DNA of 64,000 nucleotides from Phragmites australis (taxonomy: Eukaryota > Streptophyta > Magnoliopsida > Poales > Poaceae), in NCBI RefSeq assembly GCF_958298935.1, contig NC_084940.1, forward strand, positions 6,788,001 to 6,852,000. The letters run 5' to 3'. Within the stretch, counting starts at the first letter, position 1, and each line of letters starts with the position of its first letter. Below, piece after piece: positions 33,311-44,590 of this stretch. The translations under genes and the position numbers were made by a program. A model generated the notes under the pieces. It was not told where the DNA came from and did no database searches. It saw nothing but the letters and a program-made list of their open reading frames with translations.

Positions 33311-36308
33311 GGCAACTGAGCACATCCTAGCTGATTTCCTAGATTTTATTTGATTCTTTGGAATTTTTTGCAGCAACTGATCAATATGATTAGTTAGTGC
33401 TATCATGTAAACATACAAAGTGAAATAGTAGTGCAAGCAAGTCATGCATGTTGGTGCAGTAAAACCCACCGAATATACTAATTGCAGCTATGTTGATTGG
33501 TGGGCAGCTACAAAAACCCACCAAATCATTTTGTGGCGAGCGTTGTGGCACGCGGGGCCGTCCGCAACCCGCCCCACCTGCACCGCTAGTGCACGGAGAA
33601 GGGAGGAGCTACCGCATAGAACGTTCTCCTGCATTGCCGGGCGCTGATACTCTACAGGTGTTCGCTTCAGTCTGTCAGTCAGTTTCACTGACAGCGAGGC
33701 ACGAACTCTGGCGCCTGACTGCCTATGATTGAGCTATATATGCATTCCAGACACGTCTCGCCTTCACAACAATTGGACTGCTCAGGTAAGAGAGCTTCAA
33801 CGCATTGGCTCCTGACATGTGTCTATACGTGTTCCTGATACTGAGATTATTTACGAACTACAGAACTCTACTGTCCCTACTCACACTTCAAAATAGCAGC
33901 ACTGTGGAGATAGGTAGCACTTACTTTCTCCTTACATGTGGATGTCACATGGGAATCAAACTCGCACGAAGCATTGGAAACTAAAGTTCGATTTGGTTGT
34001 AGCATTCCCTTGCCAAAAGCAGGGTGGATTAGTTTTACCAAAGACTGGGATTAAAGGCCCTAATTGTCCTTTGTAGCTGACTGACGGAGTGCTGGAGACG
34101 CCTTTTGTTGGGAGGGAATATATGCCGAAACGAAGACTCATCATTGCGAGACGGGCCTTTCCGTTGCATGCAAGTGCGTGCAACCATGCTCTTTTCCTTT
34201 CGCGACATGGGCCGAAAATTGCAGCAGCAGCAGCAGGCCGGTTCAGCTGATGACACCATGCATGTGAAAGAACAGGAGCTTTATGCATGTATTTTATGCT
34301 CTCCATCCTGTAATCATCCGGCGTGCTCACTGTTTCTACTTCCCCCTCCAAGTTCAGCGATGTTTATGGTACAATTCTGAAATCAAATTATGTTTATGTA
34401 TGTTTACTTTCTTGTAAGAGAGAATTACTCATGAACAATCTGAAATTCGACTGAAAGTATCTGAATCTAGAGACCCAACACAAATAGCACAATGCAGACG
34501 GTAATCCTAGCTGTTCTGTGTCATGGATGATAGGAAGCTCTTGCCGCGCTGCCAGAATACAAGGCCTAGGATACTCCCCTGCTTTTGTGTTATCTTTCCC
34601 TGATAAAAACATTTGCTACTTTTCATCAAAGGAATTTTCCTTACATTTGGCATCAACCGGCAGTATTCTCCATACACATGGCTGGGAATCTGATTTTGAG
34701 TCCCAAAAAACTATACTTTTCTGAGCGCAAACTTTTATCTTTACCTAGGGAGCTTTTGCATTGCGTCTTTAGTGGAAACTTTTCTTTTCCTTTATTTCAA
34801 GTGCATTATGCTACCTTTGGCCTAAGATAAATTATTAAATTAACCTGACCTTTTGTGTACAGAGTTTCCCGCCAGTTAAAATAGTGGATCCTGCCTTACT
34901 ACTGCTGTTAAAATTGCAACCAAAAATTGCTCTAAAAAATGGGCAAATTCAACTCGCTGCACTAACCAGTTTGTCGCTGATCCCTGCAGATGCAGAGACA
35001 CCGAAGACTGAAGATTAGGGATGCAAGTGGGTCGTTCTGGGTCACTTCTTAATTCACTTTTCTTTCTTAGTTTAGTTAGATGAGAGTGAATATTTAGTTA
35101 ATTTTTTTAGTTTTGGGTCGATCCAGTAACTTAAAAAAATACAAAACTTACACCGAAGATGCAACAGTATTAATTGGGCCGGCCCAGTTATCTGTAGTCA
35201 TGCCATACCTCGGTAATTCTAACAGGCCGTTGTAAAGGGCCTCATTTTTGGAAAATATCTACAGCTCAATCCAAGAAATGAAGGCCGAATAGCAAGCAGA
35301 GATTAGCAGACATCGCACGGTAAGCGGCCCTGATTTTTTTTTCCCCCAATCGGCCGTTTTTGTTATGCGTTAGCAGATGGCAGGGGCGGCTCAGGCCACC
35401 TGAGTAGTTGACTGCAACATCATGGCAGGGGACACGTGGTACAGGAGCTTGCTGGCGGGTGAGGAGAGATCGAGAGCAGGAGGAAGAAGAAAGCCACGGG
35501 CCATTCGATTTCGATCTAAAGGCCAAAAAAAGTCTAGTGTTGGGATCTGATGAAATGCTATAGACAGAGCCATAAACAACCTACCAAATATAGTAGGCGT
35601 CTGAGGAGTTAAATTCGAAGTACTTGATCACAGATTTCATGGCAGTGCCGAATGTCGATCTTCTTCCAAGCCGTCGTGCCGCTAGACTAGCAGTGGCCGA
35701 GGAAGCACCTCGCGAGGGTGTTCAACCAGCTGCATTGTGCCTCCCAAGAACGACCTCCTGCATGGACGGGGCCAGAGATGGGTGCCCGTTGGTCGGTCTC
35801 ATGGTCACAGTTCACGCATTCATGCAGTTGCTAGCATGTCATATTGAAAACTTATGGTTTCTGCTACAACAACGTGAGATGGACTAAGGCCCCGCAATTG
35901 CATAGTTCACTGTCAATAACTTATTTTGAAAAAAATTATATCAAAGTATCATATCCATAAAGAGCAAAATGTTTATGTTCTTGCGCTAACTATATTTATA
36001 TCTAACGGTAGAAGGATCTGCTGAAATTAATGACGATAAAAGTAATTACTAATCAATTAAAGAAATGTGTGGGAATACATATAGTTACTGAACTAGATTA
36101 AGATAATATCTAATGAGAATATTTCTGGAAATAAATGCTAGGTGATTTATTTAACTTGCAATCAAATATGAAAAATACATTATTAAGACTTTGGTTCACC
36201 CTTTAGTAAAATCATTGAATTCGTTGAGTACCATTTGTGGGATTGGCAACATCTATATGATGGCGGAGCATGAAGTGAAATGACCTTTTAGTGATCTCTC
36301 CTTGCAAC
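33311..36308. other. Spacer between the young Copia and the nested gypsy block, no gene recognised
   Basis: Only short shadow frames. A TATA-like GCTATATATGC (33732-33742) is followed about 55 bases later by a donor-like CTCAG|GTAAGAG (33787), so a non-coding transcript start is possible near 33760. A palindromic GGTGGG..CCCACC pair lies at 33500-33525. A short GCAGCAGCAGCAGCAG repeat is at about 34219. No tRNA, snoRNA or microRNA precursor was recognised. Confidence 0.4.
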
Positions 36309-36313
36309 CAAGG

Positions 36314-36636
36314 TGTTAGGGTACAATTGGGGTAGCATTGAGGGTTATTGGAGAGTAGTTCGGAGGAAGAATTGAGGATGACGAAGAACGGTTGTGGGTT
36401 CGGGGTTTAGCAATTTAGAGAGGGGAATGGAGATACATTGTTGTGCTACTTCCCTTCTCCTCTCTATCTTGCCCTCTCACACACACACCCCAACTTGGGC
36501 CTCAACTCAAGAACAAGCCTAACTACAATTAGAAACATTTGAATTGGGCTTGGGCTATCTATTGGACCTTCTGGGCTTGTCCTCTGGTAGTTTCTTCTTC
36601 CTTATGTCGGCACTATCTTGGTCATCAATGCTAACA
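36314..36636 (-). repeat. 3' LTR of the minus-strand gypsy element
   Basis: On the plus strand it reads TGTTAGGG...GCTAACA, the reverse-complement form of an LTR with TG..CA ends. It shares most of its length with 48896-49215. Confidence 0.85.
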
Positions 36637-36649
36637 TTCCCTCCCCCTT
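36637..36649 (-). other. Polypurine tract of the minus-strand gypsy element
   Basis: Minus-strand AAGGGGGAGGGAA directly abuts the 3' LTR, where the plus-strand primer of reverse transcription is expected. Confidence 0.7.
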
Positions 36650-36832
36650 GAGCGCCTGCTTGCCCCCAAGCAGGAGCCCTAGGAAAGCGTTATCGTAGTG
36701 CTTCATCGTCCCCCCAGGTCGCCAACTCCACCAGCGACGAAGACCATTTTATCAGCACCTAGGCTATAGACAATGATCCCCACGTGGCCATGCGATGCTA
36801 CAAAACAAGTTTGGGCACTTGAAAACTAGTGT
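36650..36832 (-). pseudogene. C-terminal end of gypsy pol (chromodomain tail)
   Basis: The minus strand reads a Trp/Asp-containing stretch and then RAPAWGQAGAQGGG, the usual tail of chromovirus polyproteins. It is separated from the rest of pol by the 36839-38459 insertion. Confidence 0.6.
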
Positions 36833-36838
36833 TAGTTG

Positions 36839-38459
36839 TTGGTAAATCAGGGAGTACTTAAGTGAAAGGATTGAATGGCCCAAAAGGGGGTGGGAATGAA
36901 TTGTGATCTAATTAAAAATACTTCTATTGAATTCTAGAATAAGTAGCAACCTTATCTTAGATGAAAGATAATGCAACTACACGAACGAGCTAGAGGAAGA
37001 CAAGTAAACAAGCAAGCTAGAACACAAAGTAAATTGTGGAATTGAAAGTTTGAAAGAATGTAAATGCTCAAAGTAAATGCGGAAAAGTGAAGAGATGGAC
37101 AAAACGACACTGAATTTTTTCCCGATGTATCGAGGAGTTAGCACTCCTCCCTAGTCCTTGTTGGAGCTCCACTAATGATATCGCTCCCCCTTGAGCCACC
37201 AAGACTTTAAGTGTTCCCTCATGATTACCACTTCTCCATCTTTGGATTGGAGGACATCAAACAAAGCCCTAAGTTTCTCTTGGGGCTCCCACAAGATCTT
37301 CAAGAGCTCACCAAGACCGACTAGGTTTTGCCAACTACCAAGAGTAACAAGTCAATAGCTTCACTTGACCAAGATAAAGCCTAAACTATAACTAGATGCA
37401 CACTTACTACTTTATATACACTAATGATGTTCTTAATCTTCAATTAAGAACTTTGCAGATCACTCTATTGCACTCTCTTGCTTCTTGATAACACACACAA
37501 TGTATATGCTCTTCTGAGTCTGCAAGATCATTAAGTGAGATGAAATGAGGGGGTATTTCTAGGCTAGAGGTCCAAATCTTGCTGTTGCTCAACCACCCAT
37601 ATTTTCTGTGAACATTGGATGACCCAGTGTACACCTTCTCTCACACATCGGACCATCCGGCATGTACCTTTTTCAAACGGTTGGCCACTGCCAACTGTCA
37701 CTAGCCGTTATTACTGAAATACTCCAGTGAAGTCTTCCATCCACACACCGGACCATCCGGTGTGCACCAGTCCTCACTGCACCGAGTCAACAGACAAAAA
37801 CTCTAAAAAATACTACGGTGAGGCTATCTCAGTGATCATCGGACAATCCGGTGAGTTCATCATTTGTCTGAAAACTACACTTCTCCTGTAAAAACACTCT
37901 GGTGTTCATACCACTCTAATTGAACCATCCAGTGTGTTGTTTCTGAAAAGCTTCTCCTGAGCCAAGATCATTCTGGTGTGTACAACAATCTGAGGACGAG
38001 ACCATCTGGTGAGTGTAATTTTCTCTGAACTCGTCCAATTCAAACTATCTTGAGCTCTAACTTCTCGATATCTCAACCATAGGCTTCTCTGGGCTACCTA
38101 GTGCTATAATTTCACATGTGCATCCAATCTAGTCTAGTCTTAACTAGATCAAGCTACTACTCTTAGCTCCTCTTTATAATACAGTCAAAAGACTAAGAAA
38201 AATGGCATATACTACTCTAAGTGTCCTTCGTCTCCTTGTGGCACTTAGAACTAGAAGATCCTTTATCTTGATGCTCATATCCTTTGATCGTCCATAGAAT
38301 CAACTTTAGGGACAAAAAATACCCAATCATTATTGTGAACTAAAGTTTTAATAACTTTCAAAATAAACTTGTTAGTCATAATTATATGGTTACCATTAAT
38401 CACCAAAACTCTTACCACTTACCTAGTGACCTAGATGCTACACTAAGCCTTGACCCCGA
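36839..38459 (-). mobile_element. SIRE/Copia-like solo LTR nested in gypsy pol (copy 2)
   Basis: Flanked by TAGTTG at 36833-36838 and 38460-38465, a plausible target duplication. The gypsy reading stops just after SIHPIFH...QLK on the right and resumes as the chromodomain tail on the left, so the segment is an insertion. It is related to 4830-6415 in opposite orientation (shared TTTTGGTGATTAAT, TAGTAGCTTGATC and GGGAAAAA blocks) and carries CATCGGACCATCCGG-type palindromes (37640-37990). No internal coding region is present, so it is a solo LTR. Confidence 0.6.
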
Positions 38460-38465
38460 TAGTTG

Positions 38466-40130
38466 CTTTCAATTGTGGAATATTGGATGGATCGAGCTGG
38501 CAAGGGGTAATTCCTAGCGGTAAGCCACATGATTGATCTTCTCCAAAATGCGAAACAGACCAAAATACTTGAATGGCAGCTTGTGATTTGCATGGACGAC
38601 CACTGAGGATTGAACATAGGGCTGGAGCTTTAAGAAGACAATATCGCCCACCTCGAATTGGTGCTCGGTTAGCATCTTGTCAGCCTGGGACTTCGTACGC
38701 TGCTGTGTGCGAAACAAGTGCTGATGGAGCAACCGGTTCACCAATGTGCGTTCTTCCAGCCACTTGGCTAACTTTGATACCGAGCAAGAATTCGGTGAAT
38801 CATTGGTGAGGTGGCATAGAGTTTTATCGTAGAGAACCTCAAAGGGTGATTTGTTCAATGTAGAGTGAAAGCTCGTGTTGTACCAGAACTCGGCGTGCGC
38901 GATCCATTGGCTCTATAGCGGTGGGCACACATTATTGAAGTAGAGGAGATATGTTTCCACGCATTGATTGAGTCTCTCTGCCCATATATTTGTGGATCGT
39001 AGGCGGAGCTCATCCACAATTTGGTGCCAGTCAGATTGAATAGCTCTCACTAGAATGAGTTTGTGAAGATTCGGTCCATGTCAGAGATTCGAGAGAGGCA
39101 AGCCATGCAATTTGTAAATGGAATCCATGAATACCTTAGCGATGTGCGCCGCTGTGAAGGAATGGGCCAACAAGATGAAGTAGCCGTACTTCGAGAATTT
39201 GTCCATAACCACCAGTAACACATTGAATTGTCTAGAATGTGGAAGTCCTTCCACAAAATCAAGAGATATAATTTGCCAGTACTGAGTTAGGACAAGAAGA
39301 GGGTGTAATAGACCTGGTTACTTGGCGCGATCGGGCTTTTCTTTTTGACAGATGGTGCACAAAGTCACCAAGTCATGGATTTGTGATTTCATCCCGCGCC
39401 AAGTGAACAATTTCTTAATCTGATGATAAGTGATGGGAAATCCTGAATGTCCACCTATCGTGTTGCTGTGTAGAGCATGGCCAATGTGGTTTTGCAATTC
39501 TTCATGGCCAATCTAAATGCGCTATTTGTAGTGTATAATGACTTGATTTAGCATATAGCAGCACGATTTAGACGAAGAAGTAGCCAATTCTACCATCAAT
39601 CATTGCGCAAATGGGTCCTGATTGTAACTAGTGTTGACGTCCAAGAGCCAGCTCGATTAACAAGAAGAGATTGAGAGTAGTTCCATAGTAGGAGGCGGCT
39701 GGAGAGATAATGCATCCGCAGATCGATTGGTGATGCCCTTCTTATATACAATGCTATAGTAAATGCCCAATAACTTCCTGAACACCTTCTTTTGCCATGG
39801 CGTATGAAGCCACTACTCATTCAAGTGTGGCAAGCTGCACTTTCAAGTGCGCCAAGCTGCGGTGGTCAGTGTGGATGATGAATTCACTCAATTGTAGGCA
39901 AGAACACCATTGATCAATTGCAACAAGAATAGCCAGATAGTCCTTCTCGTATGTCAATAGCCCCCTAGTGCATGATCCTAGTGATTTGCTAACAAAGGTG
40001 AGTGGATGGCCATCCTGTATGAGTACTGCATCGACGCCTAGTTCATTGGCATTTGTCTCGATGTCAAATTGCTTGGAGAAATCTAGTAGGGCGTGCACTG
40101 GAGCTTGAATCAATGCTTGCTTTAGAGTTT
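38466..40130 (-). pseudogene. Gypsy pol fragment: RNase H, integrase, integrase C-terminus
   Basis: From the right: the RT/RNase H junction and RNase H (FDIETNANELGVDAVLIQ, YEKDYLAILVAI, HTDHRSLAHLK) at 39817-40130. Next comes a Zn-finger/core region with breaks (39050-39800). Last is the integrase C-terminal region (NKSPFEVLYDKTL; FEVGDIVFLKLQPYVQSS; FGLFRILEKINHVAYR) at 38514-38858. Upstream RT is missing because a different LTR starts at 40136. Stops and shifts show inactivity. Confidence 0.8.
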
Positions 40131-40135
40131 GGAAT

Positions 40136-41060
40136 TGTTGATGATTGGTGAATCACGGATCTAACGAATTTGTTGAAGAATTAAGGGATGCTTTGAGTAG
40201 ACGAATCACAGGGGGAACACAAATGGCTTTTTAGACATGTTTGAGCCTCCCTGAGGATAATAACCCTATATTATATTTATCTTGTATTGATCTAATCCTG
40301 TTACAAGGGGTGTGTGTCTAACTTAGATATATCTAAACCTAGTCGATGACTTCCTCCTTGGTTTCTATGGCTTGTCTTGCTTGTGGTGATCTCTAATGAC
40401 TTGTTTTGGCTTCTCCTCCATAGGGCCCCGATTATTGGAAAGAAAACCTCCCTGTTATAGGACGCTTTGGATATCTACAGGTGATTTCCTTTCCATGGAT
40501 TTCCTTCCCAGAGATAAAAAAATACCTTGAGAATTACGAAAAACCCTAGGGTACTCGGGTATGGTAACTATCCATTATTCATTGTTAAGTCCCCCATCAA
40601 TACGTGAATGAGGCTTTGATGGGTCAAGTATATGGTGAGCAAAGATAAGCTATTTGTCTGACCATGTCGTCGAATAGGACTTGGGTCCCCGATTAGGGTG
40701 AAGCATCTAACCAAGTTTTCTGATTTTCTACTCAGGATTCCAAACGCCTACGAGTCCACAAGAGAGTTCTCGAGAAGGTGTTCCATCCAGATAGATTCTT
40801 TGTAAGCCTATCCATTTGGAAGGAAAAAGTCTTGTTACTAGTGAATTTTAAAAATTGAAACATAGCAGCGGAGATTTTGGGTAGTGGTGAGAATCTTTTC
40901 TTGCCATAACATTATGATTACGGCAGCAGTGTGAGAAGCTAAACTCCTCCAGGTATGCCGCCAACTGCCCTGCATGCGCCGAGTATTAAATGCGACGTGA
41001 CGATAAAGAGGGATATCGTGGTCTTGAGTGACTCGCTTCAATGTCCACTCTTCCGTCATC
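40136..41060 (+). repeat. LTR-like direct repeat, copy 1 (nested gypsy-type element)
   Basis: Begins TGTTGATGATTGG and aligns along its length with the segment starting at 42270 (TGTCGACGATTGG). Shared blocks include CTTGTATTGATCT, TAAACCTAGTCG, CCTTGAGAATTA and CAAAGATAAGCT. Similarity fades near 41000-41100, so the right end is approximate. Confidence 0.7.
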
Positions 41061-41148
41061 AACTACTTCCCGTCACACTCATCATTTTCCTTGCACCCCT
41101 ACTCCAACCCCCCCCCCCAAACCCTCTTCCCCCAATCACTTCACTGCC

Positions 41149-41990
41149 ATGGGCAAGAAGAGGATCGAGAAAGAGAGATCCTTCACTGGTGAGATGGCGA
41201 GCGTAATCCTGTAATGCCATAAGTCAAAGATCAAGCAGGAGGCATTGGAGAAGGATGAGAGCGAGGAGATGATTCCTCCTTGAGATCTAATCCCCTACAC
41301 ACTGGTGTCGGGGCAGGCGATCCTGAGCCCGAACACCCACAGCTCGGTGGTCTTCCTTGACTTCTTCCGATGCTGCATCGACTTCCCTCCATCCAGCTTC
41401 TTCCTCGAGGTGCTGGCTTTCTATGGCCTAGAGCTCATCCATCTAAATCCCAATTTTATAATCATGCTGAGCATCTTTGTGCATCTGTGCGAGGCCTTTC
41501 TCAACTTTCATCCATGCCTCAACCTTTTCTGGCACTTCTATGTTCTAAAGAGGTTCCAAAACAAGGTCACCGGCAGTGCTAGATTTTGGCTCCAATAAGG
41601 CAAGTTGGTGGAGTACATCGAATTCAACGTCAAGTCCTCCTGGTTGGGTTGGCACAAGAAGTGGTTCTACTACTAACCTGGCTCGAAGAGACTTCCTTAC
41701 TAAGGCCTGTCGCCGCTGTCAAGGAGCCGATGATGACCACTCTACGTCAAAAACTTATTGAGGAGATCTTACTCCAAAAGGAGAGGAACCTGATGGCGTA
41801 CGATGTTGCTAGGGACTTCAACAAGCGCCTCATTAATCCTCTGAAGTTAAGGACTACAGGAGCTTGGATATTTCCAACTAGATTGGATCCGACCCAAGAA
41901 AGTAAGTTAGGTACTTTCCAATCCCGAGTAGCCATATTCATTGGAGGCTACCAACAAGAAGGTTAAGGTTCTTTTGAAGCCATCCCTTCT
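41149..41990 (+). pseudogene. Gag-like gene with 'putative gypsy type transposon' domain, degenerate
   Basis: Starts MGKKRIEKERSFTGEMAS at 41149. After stops it gives the recognisable segment SSFFLEVLAFYGLELIHLNPN and LCEAFLNFHPCLNLFWHFY (41385-41545), matching the domain found in gag of grass Tat-lineage and related non-autonomous gypsy elements. A downstream part reads TLRQKLIEEILLQKERNLMAYD. It lies between the two LTR-like repeats on the same strand. No pol is present on this strand. Confidence 0.7.
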
Positions 41991-42269
41991 TCTAGCCATA
42001 AGAATCATATCGGTAGGTACCATCAAAACCTTCTTGATTCTTGTTTTTGTTTCCAAGTAGTCTTACTTGTAGTGACGACTATCGCCGACTTGGGCAGCTA
42101 CCTAGACACAGAGGTCCCGATCTGGAGGCCAAGACACGAGAGCTCTAGCTGTAGACCCAGTCGATTTTCTTATCATGGGGAGCAAGGGTCCGAGTGAAAC
42201 TGGAAGTGACACGCTACAAATCATATATTTCGATAGTGGCATGGTGTTGGAGGGTGATGACTTCGTGGG

Positions 42270-43180
42270 TGTCGACGATTGGTAAACTATGATCTAACAA
42301 ACTTGTTGGAGAATTAGGGAGTACTTTGAGTAAATGAATCACAAGGGGAACACACAGTGGGTTTTATATAGGTTCAAGCATTCCTGAGGATAAGAACCCT
42401 ATGTCTTGTTTGTCTTGTATTGATCTGAGCCTATTACAAGTGTGTGTGACTAGTCTATATGGATCTAAACCTAGTCGGCAACTTCCTTCTTGGCTTATCT
42501 TGCTTGTAATGCTCTTTGATGACTTGTTTTTGGCTCCTAATCTGCTAGGCCACTTGGCTCTCTATATATATGGAGGTAGTATATGTCCTCTGGACTCCAT
42601 CTACCTATTCTTAGAGATAAACCTTCCCGATTACGGGATGTCTTGGGTATATACGAGTGGTTTCCTTTCTTCAAAGGATCCCCTTTCTAGAGATACAGAT
42701 ATGCCTTGAGAATTATGAGAAACCCTAGGGTACCTGGATATAGTAACTATCTATTATTTATCATTAAGCCCCCCATTAGTACACGAAATGAGGCTTCAAC
42801 GGTTCAAATACATAGTCAGTAAAGATAAGCTTTTTATCTGACCATGTCATCGAGTAGACTCATATTTCCGATTAGGATAAAACATCTAACTAGGTTTCCT
42901 AGGTTCTAAGATTTCCTACCCAAGATTCTGAACGCCTCCAAGTCCTCAAGAGAGCACTAGATTCTTTGTCTCATTTGGATAGATTTTCTAGTCGATCCAA
43001 AAAATTATCCCGTCCTTGCCAAGTACAAGAGAGATAGGACTCATCGCTGGCTAGGCTCAGAAGTTAAACCGTGGCAGCGGGAAGTTTGCATGGTGGTTGA
43101 AAATATTTTGTATTATGAATGTGAAAGGATCATTGCTCCATCCTTCCGACTGCTCTCATGCGCTAGAAAACCTAGCGGGA
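42270..43180 (+). repeat. LTR-like direct repeat, copy 2
   Basis: Aligns with 40136-41060 at moderate identity (roughly three quarters by eye). Homologous sequence ends before a TATA-like GTCTATATAAACC at about 43338, which may still belong to the LTR. Confidence 0.7.
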
Positions 43181-44590
43181 AAATAAATACACCGAAGTTT
43201 GTCTCTTTGTCTGTGTCATTTAGTTAAAAAGACGTAGCTTTGATGACCGAGCATCGCCTGAGCACCCGTGACTCATAATGCAGCCACACCCAAAATTAAA
43301 CCTCAGGAGGTGAGACGTCTCGCCTTCTAACCTATTGGTCTATATAAACCTTTGGGCACCGGATCTTAGTTGCACCAAACTTGAGTTCGATCAAGGATTC
43401 TCCTCCTCCTGAGTGCATGCCCTGTTTCCCCAACTACTCACCATCTTCCCTCGAGTACACACCCCATACCCCTTCATCGTCTCCCACAGAACTTGGTTCA
43501 GTGGTGGAGGTCATCGATGTCTCCTCCGACGAGGAGCCTGAAGAAAGGGATGCGATTTGCAGCATCCCTGTTAAAAGATGGTAAGCCCCTAGTGCCTCAC
43601 GTGCAAGATGAGGTGGACTGGGACCTTGTGGATGCCGAAATAGAGGAGGAAAAAGTGGCGGCTGAGGCGGAGAAGAGGGAGGCATCCAATAGCGTGTCCA
43701 TTAAAGACGGCAAGACGCTCGGTGCTTGAACCTCTTTGTCCTCGTGTTATTCTGATGAGGGTGGCTAGAGGGAGTACCCAAGGTGAAGGCCCTAACGATG
43801 GTAGGTGGGAGCCAATACCTCCCCCAAACCGTAATCGTAGAGCAACAACAGGTGGTGGGGAATCAACGCCTCTCCCAAATTGTCATCATCATAGATGTCG
43901 ATGATCTCAGGCTACGACACCAGCGAGTTCAGCTGGGAGTTGGGACATTGCTGACCTTAACCTCTCATTGGGCAGGAGCTTTAGGGCAGTCTCTCCTTCC
44001 TCTTTACCAGGTAGCTCTTTTAGGACTTTTTTAATCATCTCTCCATTAGCTTATATGTAAAAGAGCTCAAAAAATCTTGTTAAATAGAAGATTCCTATTT
44101 CTAGTAGAATACATGTGTATGCTTGTGAACCTTCTTTTGAAAATAAGAAAGTTTTAACAAGTGTCCAACATTTCTTTCGGATAGTTTTGAGGTTTGTGAA
44201 ATTTCTTGTCAAGATGTTTGTCGTGACGACCTTAGGTTTGACTCCAAGCGGAAAATATCCGAGCTTTCAAGCACTCGGGGATCCGATAAGGTTCTCCGCA
44301 GTCCCTAAAATAAAATTTCTTCCATTTTCTTTAGAGAAAAATATGCACGACAAGTTTTTTACTTCTAGTATACATGAAGCCCTCGACTAGCTATTGGGGA
44401 AGGATCCCTAGATGGGCAGTCCAAAAAAACCAGGTGCGTGTGTGGGTATAAGTTTCTGAATTGCGGCTTATCTCAATTTTTTTAAGGTATTCGTTTGAGG
44501 ATAGGCAAAAGGATGTACATTAATAATATGATAACGAATATTATAAATATATTCTAAGTATTTATACATAGAACTTACGAAACTGGTCGA
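43181..44590 (+). other. Gypsy-derived remnant, coding-like but broken
   Basis: A frame at 43381-43584 (MSSIKDSPPPECMPCF; EVIDVSSDEEPEE) is Ser/Pro/Glu-rich, like variable parts of Tat-lineage gag. Later frames (43445-44030) are compositional. The TATA-like site at 43338 and a Ser-rich leader suggest LTR and gag-tail sequence of the same family as the 40136 repeat. No conserved domain was recognised. From 44035 to 44590 the sequence is AT-rich without features. Confidence 0.4.

Noticed and set aside
33480..33720. Possible microRNA hairpin around CTGTCAGTCAGTTTCACTGACAG
   Set aside because: The stem is only about 8 bp, with no match to a known plant microRNA and no extended fold-back.
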